DNA of 64,000 bases, taken from NCBI GenBank assembly GCA_947179485.1, contig OX359250.1, positions 30,142,654-30,206,653 of the forward strand, in the 5' to 3' direction. Within the stretch, counting starts at the first letter, position 1; every line of letters begins with the position of its first letter. This DNA comes from Allacma fusca. Lineage: Eukaryota > Arthropoda > Collembola > Symphypleona > Sminthuridae. The position numbers and the translations under genes are program-made. A model generated the notes under the pieces. The model was not told the DNA's origin. It saw only the letters and a program-made list of their open reading frames with translations, and did no database searches. Below, piece after piece: positions 1 to 10,735 of the stretch.

Positions 1-3000
1 TCCGGGACTGTGATCGCATCTTTAGCATTTCATCCTACCGTGAGGCTGCTAGCAATAGCAACGTTTAATGAAATTATTTTCTGGGACTGGGGGCTACCTC
101 ACCCTCTGGCTCGATGCTCCACCGAAAATACCAAAGAAAAAGTCAGGTACGAAGCGTAGTGGTTTTCTATGAGTCACAATACTCAGTGATTCTTCTAGTA
201 ATCCTTAATGATTTATTCATAATAGGGGCTTGAGATGTTTTATAACAGTAAATTACTATCTTCCTTTTAGATTGGTACGCTTCGATCGACTGGGGAAAAG
301 TTTGATAACTGGAATCACAAACTTCCCTAATCCTCCTGTTAGAGAGGCCTTTCAGACAACGAGTAATCATCGACCCAATATACTATCTCGTGGAAATGCG
401 AGACCGAACTCAGTCAACTTTTACATTCATGAGAGATCAGATGGTGATAATCGAGATGTAAGTATAAGCCATTTACGGCAGGAGATGAATCAACGAATGC
501 AGCGAGTAATTCATTTATGATTGAAAAAGGTTCCCGTGGATGTTGCTGATGATCCGGTGGACAGGAGTAATGACCCGAATTCCCGAGAAATGGCTGAGTT
601 CGCTGAATCGTTTGCAGCTGCAGCGGAGGCCGAGGCAGCTTCAGCTGTAAGATTAGTTGAACATAAACTGTCTGCTATCATTTAGTTTTAAGAAAGTAAC
701 TCTTATTTATAGTATAGAAAGCTTAAGTAAAGAAATTCTATTTTTAAAAAAAATTTAAGGTTCTAAACCGTCGTCAGGACAGATTTCAAGAGAGTTATCG
801 GCAGCTCGTAAATCATTATCAGGATCTAGTTACTCACTATCAGCAATTCCTCCGCAGTCGCATACCTAGGTTACTGGAAACTTCTAGGATAGTTCGGGAA
901 CAACCTATAATTCCTGTACAAAATCCTCAAGCTCCAACTACAGTAGAACCTGAGGCTGAATCACAACAAAATTCTAATCCCACTCCTACTCCGGCTGCTA
1001 CAACTTCCAATGTTCGTTCTTGTAATATAAAAGGGTTGAAATAATGATGACATGATTTGAAAAAATCGTCATGAAGTTTTTTTTCAATCTGACAGGCTGC
1101 GGAATCATCATCAACAGACGAGGAGCTACCTGGACCTTCTCGTTTAATGCAATTGGAAGCACGACTGTTAGAAATTATTAACACTCCTGAGACATCTGAT
1201 TCTACCTCTCAAAGTTCCTCAGCATCCACAGCTGAAGGCTCCAGTATTCCAACAAGACTTCGGAATGACACTGATCTTCGTAACATTGAAATGCTAGCGC
1301 AAAATATTCTTGAAATGCAGAACTTATGCAGGTTTGCTACTCATACTTCAAATTAGCTAATAAATGTTATATATTTCTAACAGCTATTAAATTTATGATT
1401 TTACTTGTAGCCAAGCACGTCGGGATGCTCCATTGACAATAGAAACGCAGCATATTATTGAGCTACAGAATATCCGCCGACATTTAGAGTTACTTCAGGA
1501 ACAAACCCGGGAACTTCAATCGTCTATTCGAGCCACACTTACTAGCTTAGCTCGAGGCAGTTTAGATGCATTAAGATCCCATGTTACGAATACTTCAACC
1601 ACCGGTTCCCTTGCTGCAAGTTACACACGGGGGAGCTTGGATGCGTTGAGATCTCATGTTACAAATGGCAATAATTCATCGTATCCTCATTTCGGATCAA
1701 CCATTACCCCGACTCCAGGAAGTCCAGCTTCGAATCACAGTTACAGCAGGGCTTTTGTCACTGGATCCACAAATCAGAGTGCTTCAGGAAATCCTTCAAA
1801 CGCTATACTAAGAATTACTATAGGACCGCGTTTAACCGCTAGTGCCGAATTAATTCCTCCTGCAACATCTACTAGTGGCGCTGCTCCGTCGAATGGTCCA
1901 ACCAGGACGCAAGTTCCGCCAGCAATAACCATGCAGTATGAACTTCCTGATAGTAGCTTTAGAAATACTAATTCATCAACAACAGCAGCTGATGCCAACG
2001 AACCTGTGGCTGGAACCTCAAGGAGTTCCGGACGGAACACAGGTGAGAGTAACCTGACAACTGGGCCCCGACGGATCCTGCGGGAATTCCAGCTCATCAC
2101 AGGTCGTGGAAGTGATATGGAACAACATGCTAGAAACTGTCCTTTCAGCGGGCGAGACCAACCCCAGAGGCCTCCACCAAGAATGAGATGCCTGGCGGAA
2201 ATGGGGGAAGTTCCTACTTTAACTGTGTGGCCAACAATTGAAACAGGAATAGAGCTAGAAACAAGAAATTTCCGTGAAATTCGCCGGGAAAATACAAGAA
2301 TTGAAAATCGGACAGTTGCATATGTTCAAGAACCAAGAATTATTCTCGACCCCTTGGTCTCACATCTCGGGGGAAGTGGCTATAATTCAAGCAATCCAGG
2401 GAATTCAGCTGTATCTTCATACTTCAATCAGTGGTACGTAGGTGGCCCCAATTGGATTTCCAATGATGTTGGTGTCCATGTATTTCTCACCATCCGACGT
2501 GTAGCTGACAATGTTCGTAGGAATAGCAACAGTGTTATGAGTGATGAACTTGAAACTTTTGAAGGGGAAAATTGGCAAAGACTGTTTCCGTGTGGGTTTG
2601 CTTTTATTCATCCATGGGCTCGACAAGGCCATCGACCAGATAGACGAGCTCATAGACGAGAAATCCGACGAGGAATTTTTCCGTGTGGCTCTCCCAGATC
2701 CAGATCAGATTCAAATTACAGTGGTTTTGGTCGCTACGGTCTTTGGGATGATACAACAAGACCAGCTACGAATTCCCAGGCTTCCACATCATCAGCATCT
2801 ACGTCATCAAATAATACTTCAACTGGAGAAACCTCCCAGCCTGCGAGAAATGCTGGAAGACAATTACCTCAAAGAATAAATGGAAATTTAATTTTAATTT
2901 ACTACATGCGTGCCGGCGAGGAAACAATCCCCGTGTATAGCTTCTCTCCTGAAAACCATGACCCAAACGAGACTCTTTCTTTAAGGGAAGGCCCGTTACC

Positions 3001-6000
3001 CCATGTATTTGTTTTTCCAATCGGTCTCTTCTTGAGGGGTAATGCTTGGGAAAATGGTACGCAAACATTAGGGATATACTGGCCGCCGGTTTCTAGAGAG
3101 GAGGAGCAAAACTTGAATGAGTTTAGACGAAGCGATGCTTTGCTTCCAATATTTCCCACTCGTTCGCGTGGCTCTACGGGTGTGCAACGATCTGAAAGTT
3201 ATAACAATGCTCGTTACCGTGTCACATATAATTCGGAACAAACAGAAATATTTCTTCCCCGGGGAGGCTCTATTGTAATGATACAACCGGGTCTTCTTCT
3301 TCTAGATGCTATAACTTCCTTTGCGTACTTCGATAGACCTAGACCTGCTCAAGGAATTTTATTTTTTGACTATGTCAGCCCGTTTTTGGAAGCTTTGGAA
3401 ACTCTTTTCGGATTTAGACAACGCAATCCAGTTTTGTCAGGTTCTAGTGTGAGTAGTGTTCCAAGCCCTAGTCGAGCTTCAATACATCCAGGTTGGGTCA
3501 GGCCACCGAATATGCCGGCACGGTGGGTCAACATGAACAACAACAGCCAAAATCAAAGGCAATTCTTGGAAGCAACGGAACCAGCTGTTATACGTCAAGA
3601 AGTTAATGGAATGCTAGTGAGAAGAAACATAGACCCTGCATTTGCTGCTATGTATTCGCATGGACAAGATGTTCGCGGAGGTCTCGAAAGAATCGATCGA
3701 GTTTTGGCAGACAGGACTCGAAGATTGGAAGATGAGGAGGTAGTACGAACTGGTGGGAATAATTCTGCGTCAGGTTCCTCCAGATCTGGTCGATGGCAAG
3801 CATCTCGTGACAATGACTCGCCGGAGGCTAATGAAGGAGTAAATTCTGCCCGACGAGTCATTAGGTTAGCTGTAGACACTGCGACAGCAGATATTTTAAG
3901 AAGAGATCAACAAAATGCACGTGGTCATATTACTCGAGCAATTGAAAGCCGAATCGAGAGAGTCCTAAATGAGCGTGGAAATCGAGGTATAACTGAATAC
4001 CCTCCAAGTTACATCAATTCAACTGTTTACCTTCCTGTGAATGCTGTCAATTGGAATAACAACCCAGCTCCAGAAAGTAATGAGGCTTATTCACCGGACC
4101 GTCAGTTAAGGCTGGACGATATACAACTTCGTATTTCAATGTTAGCTCAGTGGTCGCAGCAGACTCGAGCTGGGGGTCCTAATTCAGTGACATCGGGTAC
4201 CCAAACTAGTGCCAGTTTTCTCCGAAGTTCAACTCAAGCATCGACAAGTCAAGCGGGTTCCTCAAGTCAGTCTTCTGAAAGTTTGAACACGTCAGCTAGA
4301 GCCAGTGGTGATTCGTCAGTTCGAGCAAACCGAAGGAGGCCATTTCCAGAAGAGCAAACATCGACCTCGACAGCGTCGGCTTCAACAGCGAGTCCTACGT
4401 TGGATGATGATGTCCTTCCAAGTCCATCCAGAATTCCCAGACTGGCAGCTTATCGCGACGACGACTCTGTGGAAAGACCAGGAATGGAAGATGAAAATCT
4501 CATCGGCTTTAGGGAACGTGACTGGTCATTAGCTTCCACGAGCTCTACAGACACTCCTAGGCAGATACCAGTTATTGCTGGTACATCCAGTGGCTCATTT
4601 GATTATCCATTTGACCGCAGAATGGCCCCTCCACGGAATCCCAGTTCAACAGTGGCTGGTCGTTTGGAGGGATTTCCTTACTCAAGACCCGGAAATCCAG
4701 TAGTACAAACTATGGAAGTGGATGATGATGAAGATGATGATGAGGATGATGAACCACCTCCCCTCGTACGGATAGTTACTACACCTCCTCCACCATCTAC
4801 CTCTCAGACTCCTGAACAGGGGTCTGTTGATGCTTCCAGAGAAAGAAGTACCACTCCATTAAGTGAGGAAGAAAGAGTTTTCGAAGAATTAATTAGAGAT
4901 ACTGCTGCTGATGTGCAGAATAATGTTCAGGCCGCGGGTAGTGCTAATGACGGTTCAAGAAGGCAAGAAACAAATGAACTAGAGCGTACCTTTAGTCGCC
5001 TGATCAGTTCCTTAGACAGAATGCCTACGAGTGAGCCACTTTTACTAAGACTGCGGGATGTTATAACTCCTGTTGGAGTTTCATCAAGCGAGAATGTTCG
5101 ACGATCGGGTATTCCAAGAGTTGAACTTAACTCTCCCGAAATGGACGAAATCGATGGGGAAAGGGAATCTCAGTTGCTCATCGGATCCTTTGAGAACAGC
5201 CCAGTTCCGGCAGGAACGCGCAACCGAAATGAGTGGCCACCAACTGATGCCAGCCGAATGGGACCTATACTCCAAGATTCAACTCACGATTTGGAAAATC
5301 AAAACATTCTGATTGAGAGTGCTGAGAATCCTCTTTTACAAACTGTTGGGGAAGCCACTGCAAGGGAAGCAATCGCTTCAATTGGTTTAATGTCTCGAGG
5401 GTCGCCCACTTTATCTAATCCAGTCGTTGGGGATAGTGAAGGAGCTGGTCCGGCCGATAACGTTGCAGTTATTGAGGACACTATACCACATGTAGCTACC
5501 ATACCATACCCGTATCCGTTTCATGGGATGAACAATGAAGATAATCAAAGAAATCGTGATTCAGCATTTTTGGGACCAATGGAAGGTATCGAAAGGGAAT
5601 TAATGGAAAGAGAAGCCCCTAGGCCTGCTGCAAGCAACAGTCGAGAAGCTACAGCCTCTATGAATCCATTGCTTCGTACTATTGATGAGGCGACAGCTAG
5701 AAATGCTATAAATTCGGCGTTAAGCTATCCTATTGAAAGTTCCCTCGACTCACTGCAAGAACCTATCCTACAAGTAGAATCCCCTGCATACCCTTACCAG
5801 CTTTATTCTAGACAAAATGAAACTCCTGCGAGTGGGAACGTAACTGCCAGGCCAGTGGATACTGGGAATCGTAGTTCTAGAGCTCGTACTACTCCTTTAT
5901 CCACGTAAGATTAATTTCACATTTTTATATTTATTTAATTCGTCGTTTATTTTTAATGTTGAAAGTTATACTTCATAAGATTTTCCTATTATGTGTAACA

Positions 6001-7316
6001 ATGTGCTTGTAAAAGTATTATCTAGGCATCATAAATTCATACTTTTCATTGCAGTCAATTGGGGGAGTGGCTATTACGTCGACAGAGATCCTCTACAAGT
6101 CATTCGCGTGTGAGGGTGACCGTACGGAGCAGCGAAGCAAATTCTAATGCGTCAAACACTGGATCTCAAGAGTTGAGTGGTAGTGCACGAACTAGATTAG
6201 GTCTAAGTTCTGGAATAGGAAATTCACTCTCTGCAAGATTCACGGCTACCAGAAATGCCAATCCGGGAACAGCTAGTGGTGCTACAGGTCCCACTTCAGG
6301 TGACCAGCGTCCTCGGCCAACATCATCGGGATATGTTCCGCTTCCACACCCATATGTCTACCGGCATCCTCATCATCATTTCCATGTGCACCATTCTGCT
6401 GCAGCAAATAATAACAATCCAGGGGATGAGCCTGGTCTCCCTCAAGACTCTGGTGCTAGGTTCTATCCTGGTTATATTCCTGAAATCTTGATTACACGTA
6501 AGTTTGATCAGAGTCGTTTGTACAGATTTACCACAGCTTTCATACATACTTAAATCATAATTTACGTTAACAGCTAGGGCACGACCACCTACATACTATA
6601 CAATGGATGCCGCAACAACAGCATTCTTAAGCAGTAGAATTCAAAAGTGGGACTTCTCCAACTTCTACATCCCTGATATAACTGATCGTAAGTCTCGTAT
6701 TCGAGTATAATGAATGTTATATTGGAAGTCTTCAAGTTAAAACAGTGTGAATTTCTTAGGAACTTCCGGACTGATTACCGCTTCATGTTCCTTACACTCG
6801 GATGCGACCTTGGATGTATCATCCGATTCCGAATTTATCGCTGTTCTTCAACCTTCCGATAATGGCTCATATAGTGCTGTAGGAATATACAGTTTACGAG
6901 ATGAAACACTAGGCGAAAGTCTTTATACTTACCATTTTGATCAAAACACCGTCTCAGTATCAATATCACCGTCGTGTGACTACATTGTCGTTGGATACGC
7001 AGGACGGGGTCCGTTCTACCGTATAGTACATCCATCACGAAATATAGGACAGGTAGATAAGTTAAACCTATTTTTAGTTTGTAAAGAAACAAAATGACCT
7101 GGTTCCGTATGCTGTGAGACTTCTAACTTCATTTGTTTATTTCAGATATTAAGCCTCACTCGGGAAGGGCAGCATGTGAAGTTGGTGCCAGTAAAAGAGT
7201 TATTTGCGGATACTCAACCTACTCTTATGAGTATTAATTGTATGCATTGGGTTCCTATTCCAGGATATGGAATTATCTACGGAACAAACACTGGCGAAGT
7301 CGTTTTGCTCAGCTAA
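1..7316 (+). CDS. AMBRA1: AMBRA1 homologue, 3' part (5' exons outside window)
   Basis: AMBRA1 is a WD40 scaffold of autophagy (Beclin 1/ULK1 regulation) and a DDB1-CUL4 substrate receptor. The first exon reads FHPTVRLLAIATFNEIIFWD and then LVRFDRLGKSLITG, typical of the AMBRA1 N-terminal WD40 repeats. The last exons (IQKWDFSNFYIPDI, then GYGIIYGTNTGEVVLLS) match the conserved C-terminal half of its split propeller. Exons by splice signals: 1-146, 271-646, 760-about 1011/1021, 1096-1331, 1411-5904, 6055-6497, 6574-6687, 6760-7052, 7146-7316 (stop TAA). The middle is Ser/Asn/Thr/Arg-rich and mostly one 4.5-kb exon, with a DDDEDDDEDDE tract near 4720. Two TQT tripeptides (NGTQTLG near 3055, SGTQTSA near 4195) resemble the dynein light-chain motif of mammalian AMBRA1 (inference). 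About 2,170 codons are present against roughly 1,300 residues in human. Oddities: an in-frame TGA at 518-520 and a phase problem at the 1011-1096 junction. No other family fits both ends as well. Confidence 0.88.
506..529 (+). other. 24-nt in-frame interruption of AMBRA1 carrying a TGA
   Basis: The segment begins GTAATT and ends AAAAAG, so it has intron-like borders. Both flanks are in phase 0, and the TGA stop at 518-520 is in frame inside it. Leaving it out joins the codons before 506 directly to GTT CCC GTG from 530 on without a frame change. At 24 nt it is far below the 72-150 nt of the other introns of this gene. It could be a true mini-intron, a nonsense mutation, a read-through site or an assembly error. 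Confidence 0.5.
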
Positions 7317-9577
7317 ACTTATTTCCAACCTATTTATATAAATGTAATCATTGTGTACATGTGTCGGAATTAAGTATGAAGGTTATTATTTTACGTTACG
7401 CATTGTGTTAAGTTTGATTAATTTGTAATTTACCAAATAATTATTAATTCTTGTTCAACTGCGTAAAAGCCATTGGAATACCAATGCAATTAAAAACAGC
7501 TTAGCTTGTTTTAAATGCCTAATTCTTACTTCCTAACTAATAACTATTTATAGGAGCACATTTTTTACGTTTTCCCGTCGTTCTCGATATTCGATCGATG
7601 ATATTAATTGTAAAAGTACCGAAGCATTTATAAATTTTGAGTCCTGTATGAAATCTGTTGAAATGACGTCAAGCTAATTTTTACGTCTTGTATAAATTAT
7701 TCGAGGTTAGTGGACTAGGTAATTGATAAGCCAGTAAGATATTAATCTCTTAAGTACTGAGAAAAATCTTGCAAGCATACCCCAAGTGTATACATTACTA
7801 TAGCGAGTTAAAGCATTTTTTCCAGGTCAGGAGACACATAATCTTTTTGCATCTCTAACGTGCTGATCTTTCTGATGATTCCCCCTTGCTCGTTTTCAAA
7901 ATATTAATTGAATTTAGTGATAATCGACTACACCAGCTCCGTGAGAGCTAGATGCACAGTCCATATCTGCGACAGAATTCGGTTGTAAGGGCTTTGACCA
8001 AGTATCGACCTGAATAAATTATTATTATTATTATTATATCTGCGACAGAATCAATACTTTTAATACCATGAAAATATCATAGCAATCTAGATTGTATCAG
8101 TATTCACTTCGTAGTTTTATTTCGTCTGCTTTCGGAGTAAAGATCTTGGGACTTTATGAAGGCTCTTGTGTAATTCGTGTAGGGGTGTGGGTGTGAGATC
8201 AGTTTGAACGACATAGTAATATGTAAGTGGAAAGAATGAGTAGTGTTAGATTATTGACTACACTAATTGTTTGGCAGTTATTTTCGTTAAGTTTTTGTAA
8301 TATTGTTTCTACCTTAAATTTTTAAAATTGTTCGGTTGCATGATTTTGGAAATGGTGTGTTGTGTTGTCATTCGTGATATTTATGCTTCAACCTTGAGTG
8401 AAAAGGGAAGCAGGAAAATGTAACGTTCGTAGTGCAAAAAAAGGCTGGTATAATTAACTAACTTACTCTAAAATCATTGACAGGCTATGAAATATAAATC
8501 TCATTATTACGCATGGTTTTATCCACATGGTTACATGTTGACATTTGAACATCCCTTTGCAAGAGTTAAGGTCACCAAAAACGGGATGAAATCATTGTGT
8601 AACTGTGGTATTGTAAACTAACTTAAATGTAGAGTCCTTCAATTCACTCGTGTACAACGTGCCCGAACTCTAAAATTTTAAGAAAGCAAAGAATCTACTT
8701 ACCTATTAAATGCTTGACTGTCATGTAGCACGTGTGTAAGTACATGAAATTCATGAACAACTATTTATCTCTTATTCAATCAATTATATCCTTAATAAAG
8801 GGAAGTTTTCGAAATGTTTGATTTATTAATACATTTTTATTTATTATTAAATGGTGCATCAATTTACTCATCACCTTATTTTAAGTATATTAGTGCATTC
8901 AACTGATTCAATAATTTTGTATGCGTACAGTACATACTTGCATTTACATAAATGGAACAGCTAACGCATAAGTACGTGCATAAAAATGTTTAAAAAAAAC
9001 TAACAGGTAGTGATTTATGTTATAAAGCATCTTTGGACAGGAACTGCAACAAAGTTCATTTTCCCCAATTTGTAGCTTCTCATAGGCAAACCAGATCTTA
9101 ACCACCCTAATACAATTTAATCCCTATTTCACTAAGTTTTCATGATATGAAGTCATAAATTGCATTACTTATACGAAGATCCTATTGGTCATAAAAGATT
9201 CTTTTGGTATATTGCACTTTGTCATGTCAAATCAGTAAAGTCCTTAAAAAACCTGTCCAACGAAGCAGTTCCTGGGTCAGGTACACACTCTCAAGTGAAC
9301 ACATTATCTGTACTGCACTCTCCTTAATTGGAGGTGTGCAGTGACAGGGAAAGTTTGCTACTGTCATGAGCATGAGCCATGAGTAAGCAAACCAAATGTG
9401 AAAAAATAATAGTGCAAGATACAGTTTTAATTAAGAGGAAACCAGAAAGGCAAGCATTGAAAAGTATGACCAATCTACAGTACTGTTACTTTTTATTCTA
9501 AAGGGAAATAACATCAATTCTCTCTCCAGCTGGAAGTAACAGAGATTTCCTCTATAGGTGCTGGTGGTAACTGAAAC
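7317..9577. other. AMBRA1 3' UTR and intergenic spacer
   Basis: No coding region is recognised. AATAAA signals for the upstream gene occur at about 8013 (beside an ATT microsatellite at 8018-8036) and near 8792. On the minus strand, AATAAA (seen as TTTATT within 9491-9497) lies about 80 bases past the stop of the 9578-10519 gene and is its likely polyadenylation signal. The two genes converge here. Confidence 0.5.
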
Positions 9578-10519
9578 TTATCTAACCGGAGTGACTCCTA
9601 GGTCCCAGTCCTCGTCTGGGTATTGGGCTTCTGTGGTTGTGGAGGTGGTCGGGGGAGTTGTGGATGTCGTTGCTTTTGAGGTAACAGTGGTCGACGTACT
9701 TTCTTTGGGAGGTTGTGACACCGGAGTGGTTTGTTTTTCTGTTGAGGTTGTCACCAAAGTCGTCGGTCTCCAAGTCGAAGGGTAAACTGTGGGCCTCCTG
9801 CTTGGGGTTCTTCCTGGTACATAAGGAATAACATTACTTTTAGTGGTTGAACTACCAACTGGATATGTTGGTGGTTTAGATGTTACTGGAGGTGATGTGT
9901 TATGCCGGTGACTTCCGCATGAATGTCCGTGATGATGATGTTTGTTAGTTCTGCAGTTAGTAGAGGTACAGGGATTGGGGGAAATAGGAACTACACACAA
10001 ATAATGCCAACCATAACCAGAAGTGGAAGTGCCAGACTTACATGGTGAGACTGAGGGTCTATAGCCACTGGAAGAACCTGAGTACCCCGTTGGCTGATTT
10101 ATGGGGGGACTGTAGACTGAATATGCTCCCCGGGTAGATCTGGAGCCCGATTGGGGCATACTGATATTCCGCGTGGGACGCCTGGTCTGGTTCCCAAATA
10201 TCTTCCAGAAACGATCCCGTGGAATCCAGTACTCTCTATTTGTTTTCATATCTATGACTCGAACGTAATCATCCTCAATGTCGGATTCCGGGGAGAAGGT
10301 AACTTCCGGAGCAGCGGGTGCTAGTGTCGGTCTAATTCGGGGTGCGACAGTTGACTCGGCTGGTCTAGTGGAGCTCATCGTTGTAGTTGTAGAGGGTCGG
10401 GAGGTGGAGGAGGTGTAGCTGACCCAAGGCCAGGTATCTTGAATAGGTCGAATATACTGACAGTTGATGCCAGATATTGTCACCAAGAGGATCAACGTTA
10501 TCACTTTCGCTTTCAACAT
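9578..10519 (-). CDS. Secreted Ser/Thr/Pro-rich (mucin-like) protein, unknown function
   Basis: Single uninterrupted frame of 313 codons. The first true ATG is at 10519; the frame is open slightly further upstream, but only from a TTG. The N-terminus is a clear signal peptide (basic MLKAK, then VITLILLVTISG, probable cleavage near NCQ), so the product should be secreted. A Thr/Ser/Pro-rich stretch follows, then an acidic-to-basic segment (EDDYVRVIDMKTNREYWIPR) that is the only non-repetitive part. A Cys-containing centre with a His cluster (HHHHGHSC) comes next, and the tail is Thr-rich with many TTST/TTTT runs. The composition suggests O-glycosylation, as in peritrophic, mucus or cuticle proteins, but no chitin-binding domain was seen. 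I do not recognise the family. The gene is flanked by long non-coding spacer on both sides and has its own promoter at 10701-10735. Confidence 0.75.
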   Translation of the reverse strand: MLKAKVITLILLVTISGINCQYIRPIQDTWPWVSYTSSTSRPSTTTTMSSTRPAESTVAPRIRPTLAPAAPEVTFSPESDIEDDYVRVIDMKTNREYWIPRDRFWKIFGNQTRRPTRNISMPQSGSRSTRGAYSVYSPPINQPTGYSGSSSGYRPSVSPCKSGTSTSGYGWHYLCVVPISPNPCTSTNCRTNKHHHHGHSCGSHRHNTSPPVTSKPPTYPVGSSTTKSNVIPYVPGRTPSRRPTVYPSTWRPTTLVTTSTEKQTTPVSQPPKESTSTTVTSKATTSTTPPTTSTTTEAQYPDEDWDLGVTPVR

Positions 10520-10700
10520 CGTTGTCAACGGGACTGATGGTCAGTCACGGAAATATTCCAACTATTGTATAAGTAGTATTTAGTAACTTCAGCCAACACT
10601 GAACCTTTGACTCTCTGCCTAATTGTCCCTCACCTCTTGTAAATATTACCAGAGCTTAACTTTAAAACTCTGCCTGGGACACAATTGACAATGAGAATGA

Positions 10701-10735
10701 ACTGCTGTCTACGATGTCCAAGGATATTATATATA
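10701..10735 (-). promoter_or_regulatory. TATA box plus CAGT initiator of the secreted-protein gene
   Basis: On the minus strand TATATATAAT begins at 10735, and a GCAGTT initiator (A+1 at 10703) lies 32 nt downstream. This is the spacing of an arthropod TATA-Inr core promoter. It would give a 5' UTR of about 180 nt ahead of the ATG at 10519. Confidence 0.6.
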
